Assembly: GCA_021158525.1 (NCBI GenBank)
Contig: JAGGUL010000028.1
Coordinates: forward strand, 1 to 37,958
Origin: Candidatus Hydrothermota bacterium
Lineage (GTDB): Bacteria; Hydrothermota; Hydrothermia; B15-G9; DRBW01
DNA length: 37,958 nt
Direction: 5' to 3'
How positions within the stretch are numbered: the first letter of the stretch is position 1; each line of letters starts with the position of its first letter. A program made the position numbers and the translations under genes. Positions 35,440-37,958 of this stretch are shown piece by piece. The notes beneath the pieces were generated by a model. The model was not told where the DNA came from. It was given only the letters and a program-made list of their open reading frames with translations, and made no database searches.

Positions 35440-36375
35440 TTATTTATAAAAAATCTCTCCGCCTCTCGGTATGTTTTCGGTCGTCCCGTGCGTGAGTTCG
35501 TGTTTCCTGACGAGCTTCTCCCAGGTCTCTTCGACGAATTTCTGGATCTCCTCGATTCTTTCATCGGTGAGGTGCCTGAACCTGCCCTGCATCTTGAGAT
35601 AATCCCTCACGGGGATCCCCTTGGGCCAATAGTTGATAGTGAATTTCTCTCCGTTCTCTATCTCGTAGAGCGGGAAAACCTTGCTCTCAACGGCCGCTCT
35701 GGCCGACTTTATCGAGAGCTCCGAAGACATCTTCCAGCCCGGCGGACAGGGGGCAAAAATATGGATGAACCTCGTGCCCTTTATGTCCCTCGCTTTCTTA
35801 AATTTCCTGACGAAATCCTCGGGATAGGCTATGTTCGCAGTTGCCACATAAGGTACCCTGTGAGCTGCCAGTATTTCCTCGATGTTCTTCTTGGGTTTGT
35901 CCTCGGGGTGCCTCACAGGCGTGGTCGTAGTCCATGCGCCCTCGGGCGTGGCACTGGACCTCTGGATGCCCGTGTTCATGTAGGCCTCGTTGTCATAACA
36001 TACATAGAGGATATCCTCGTTCCTCTCCGCAGCTCCCGATAGAGCCTGAATGCCTATATCGAAGGTCCCGCCGTCACCGGCCCAGCCCATAACGAGCGTG
36101 TCCTTGTGCCCCTTCATGGTCAGGCCTGCCTTTATGCCTGCGGCCATAATGGCTGTCGTCTCGAAAGCTGTGTGCCAGAGAGGGACGTTCAGGGAATTGT
36201 AGGGAAATTCACCAGAAATGATCGTCCAGCAACAGGCGGGAATCGTGACGACGGTATTCGTTCCCAGGGCTTTCATGGCCAGCCTCATGGCCAGGGCGGC
36301 TCCGCAGCCCTGACAGGCCACATTGCCCGGGAAGGTATTCTCTTCCATCGGAACTCCATCCCAGAAAAATTTCAT
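35440..36375 (-). CDS. porB: 2-oxoacid (pyruvate):ferredoxin oxidoreductase beta subunit
   Basis: ACQGCGAALAMR, GWAGDGGTFDIGIQALSGAAERNEDILYVCYDNEAYMNTGIQRS. Confidence 0.93.
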   Translation of the reverse strand: MKFFWDGVPMEENTFPGNVACQGCGAALAMRLAMKALGTNTVVTIPACCWTIISGEFPYNSLNVPLWHTAFETTAIMAAGIKAGLTMKGHKDTLVMGWAGDGGTFDIGIQALSGAAERNEDILYVCYDNEAYMNTGIQRSSATPEGAWTTTTPVRHPEDKPKKNIEEILAAHRVPYVATANIAYPEDFVRKFKKARDIKGTRFIHIFAPCPPGWKMSSELSIKSARAAVESKVFPLYEIENGEKFTINYWPKGIPVRDYLKMQGRFRHLTDERIEEIQKFVEETWEKLVRKHELTHGTTENIPRGGEIFYK

Positions 36376-37529
36376 AGTTTCACTCCCTTCCAGATGATCT
36401 CCTCGACTTTTTCCCTCTTTTTCATGTCGAAGTACATGTCTCTGATATCCTGAGGCGTAACGTCTCTTCCGCCGAGTCCCGGGATGTATCCGAATACCTG
36501 CGGCCTTTTTTCCAAGGGGTAGAGAGCCGATTTGATCTCCTGGTAAAAAACGCCGTGATGGCCGAAAGATATGTTCCTGTCGATGACGGCCACCTTCTTC
36601 CTGTCGCCCAAGGCCTTCCTCACCGTCTCGAAGGGGAAGGGCCTCAGTACCCGCATCTTCAGGAGGCCGACCTTCTCTCCCTCCTTCTGAAGCTCCCTCA
36701 CCACAACTTTGGCCGTGCTGGTTATGGTGCCCGAGGTCACGAGGATGTAATCGGCGTCATCCATCATGAATTCCTCCACGAGGCCGTATTTCCTGCCGAA
36801 CATCTCTCCGAACAGCTCGCCCTCCTTTTCGATTAGGCCCACGGCCTTTTCCATGGCTTTCTGCATCTTGTAGCGGAATTCGAAATAGGTCCTGGCGTCG
36901 GCAAGGGAGCCGAAAGCCTGCGGCTTCCCGGGCTCCAGCCTATACTTCGCCTCGTAGGGCGGAAGGTATTCGTCCACCAACTCCTGATCGTAAACTTCCA
37001 CCGGCTCCGCCGTGTGCGATAAGACGAAGGCGTCGAGGACGAGCATGGTGGGAAGAAGAACCTGCTCTGAGACCTTGTAGGCCTGAATCACCGTGTCGAG
37101 GACTTCCTGGTTGGACTCACAATATATCTGCATCCATCCCGTGTCTCTCTGTGCCAGGGAATCGTTCTGATCGGTCCAGACAGACCAGGGCGGAGCCATC
37201 GCCCTGTTCACGTTTGCCATGACAATGGGAAGCCTGGCGCCGGCCGCCCAGTGAAGCATCTCGTGCATCAGTGCGAGGCCCTGCGCCGAAGTGGCGGTGA
37301 AAGCCCTCGCCCCGGCAGCAGAAGCACCTATGCAAGCAGACATGGCCGAATGCTCCGACTCCACGTTGACGAAGATCGCGTTGAGGATTTTATCGGCGAC
37401 GAACTCGGAGAGGAGCTCCACTATCTGTGTCTGAGGAGTTATCGGATAAGCCGAAATCACCTCGACACGGGACAAAAGGGCCCCATAAGAAACGGAATGG
37501 TTTCCCGTCAAAACCATCTTCTTGCCCAT
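36372..37529 (-). CDS. porA: 2-oxoacid (pyruvate):ferredoxin oxidoreductase alpha subunit
   Basis: GNHSVSYGALLSRVEVISAYPITPQTQIVE, VESEHSAMSACIGASAAGARAFTATSAQGLALM; SD AGGAGG. Confidence 0.93.
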   Translation of the reverse strand: MGKKMVLTGNHSVSYGALLSRVEVISAYPITPQTQIVELLSEFVADKILNAIFVNVESEHSAMSACIGASAAGARAFTATSAQGLALMHEMLHWAAGARLPIVMANVNRAMAPPWSVWTDQNDSLAQRDTGWMQIYCESNQEVLDTVIQAYKVSEQVLLPTMLVLDAFVLSHTAEPVEVYDQELVDEYLPPYEAKYRLEPGKPQAFGSLADARTYFEFRYKMQKAMEKAVGLIEKEGELFGEMFGRKYGLVEEFMMDDADYILVTSGTITSTAKVVVRELQKEGEKVGLLKMRVLRPFPFETVRKALGDRKKVAVIDRNISFGHHGVFYQEIKSALYPLEKRPQVFGYIPGLGGRDVTPQDIRDMYFDMKKREKVEEIIWKGVKL

Positions 37530-37539
37530 TCTCTACCTC

Positions 37540-37958
37540 CTATTCTCTCTCTGGAACCAGATCGATTATGCCCCTGGGGCATTCCATGGTACAGATCCCG
37601 CAACCTTTGCAATAGTCATAATCGACCTGAGGCGCGTTGTCGACCCACAGAATCGACTGATCGGGACAGTAGACCCAGCAGTTTCCACAGGAATTACAGT
37701 GTCCGCAGGAAAAACACCTGACCGCTTCCTTTATGGCCTCGGTCTCCGAGAGCTGGAGCACTTCCTCATCCCAGGGCTTCTCGAACCTCTCTTTGACCGA
37801 AAGCACCTTGGGATCTCTTCTTTTCTCGTGAAGGAAGTACTCGGTCTGAATCTCCTTGTAGCCCACGACTAAAGGCGGCCTCGCCTCGGGAGAGAATTCC
37901 TGGCCGTTAAGAAACTGATCGATGGAAATGGCAGCCTTTCTACCCCAGGCTATGGCCC
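37540..37958 (-). CDS. C-terminal part of a GltD-like flavoprotein fused to a ferredoxin domain (truncated by window edge)
   Basis: The minus-strand frame stays open upstream of the ORF-track start to the edge: AIAWGRKAAISIDQFLNGQEFSPEARPPLVVGYKEIQTEYF... followed by two cysteine clusters (CGHCNSCGNCWVYCP, CKGCGICTMECP). Confidence 0.75.
   Translation of the reverse strand, partial: AIAWGRKAAISIDQFLNGQEFSPEARPPLVVGYKEIQTEYFLHEKRRDPKVLSVKERFEKPWDEEVLQLSETEAIKEAVRCFSCGHCNSCGNCWVYCPDQSILWVDNAPQVDYDYCKGCGICTMECPRGIIDLVPERE

Noticed and set aside
1-37958. CRISPR arrays, phage modules, toxin-antitoxin or other defence systems
   Set aside because: No regularly spaced repeats and no recognisable defence or phage genes were seen on either strand.

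Overview
The window is mostly ordinary bacterial housekeeping sequence with short intergenic spacers, probably from a poorly sampled anaerobic lineage (the lineage is inference). From left to right: the edge of a probable insertion sequence; an oxygen-defence cluster (flavin reductase-rubredoxin fusion, FprA, 1-Cys peroxiredoxin, superoxide reductase, rubrerythrin); a radical SAM protein and two membrane proteins; tRNA-Glu and radC; an ArsP/COG0701 permease fused to an HMA domain; pfkA, a UvrD/PcrA helicase and a nitroreductase; gcvPB; a pseudopilin-like orphan; the fabF-acpP-tRNA-Leu unit; a DUF1858 protein; glnA and pruA; an aldehyde dehydrogenase, a secreted propeller protein and ppdK; a divergent YchF-like protein; a TIGR03960-type radical SAM protein; der; a pair of covarying REP-like palindromes; a phosphohexomutase and an MTHFS-like protein; cobO; and porB/porA with a GltD-like ferredoxin fusion cut by the right edge. 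No complete novel multi-gene system was found. The strongest non-routine signals are: (1) a recurring -35/-10 architecture placing the -10 box 6-9 nt from the start codon of at least six genes, predicting leaderless mRNAs; (2) a paired palindrome element at 31966-32258 whose two hairpins differ only by compensatory base-pair changes plus end and loop differences; (3) perfect dyads overlapping the promoters of the oxygen-defence cluster and the metal-permease gene; (4) an IS end with tandem terminal repeats and a Shine-Dalgarno-sequestering hairpin. All calls were made by eye without database searches.
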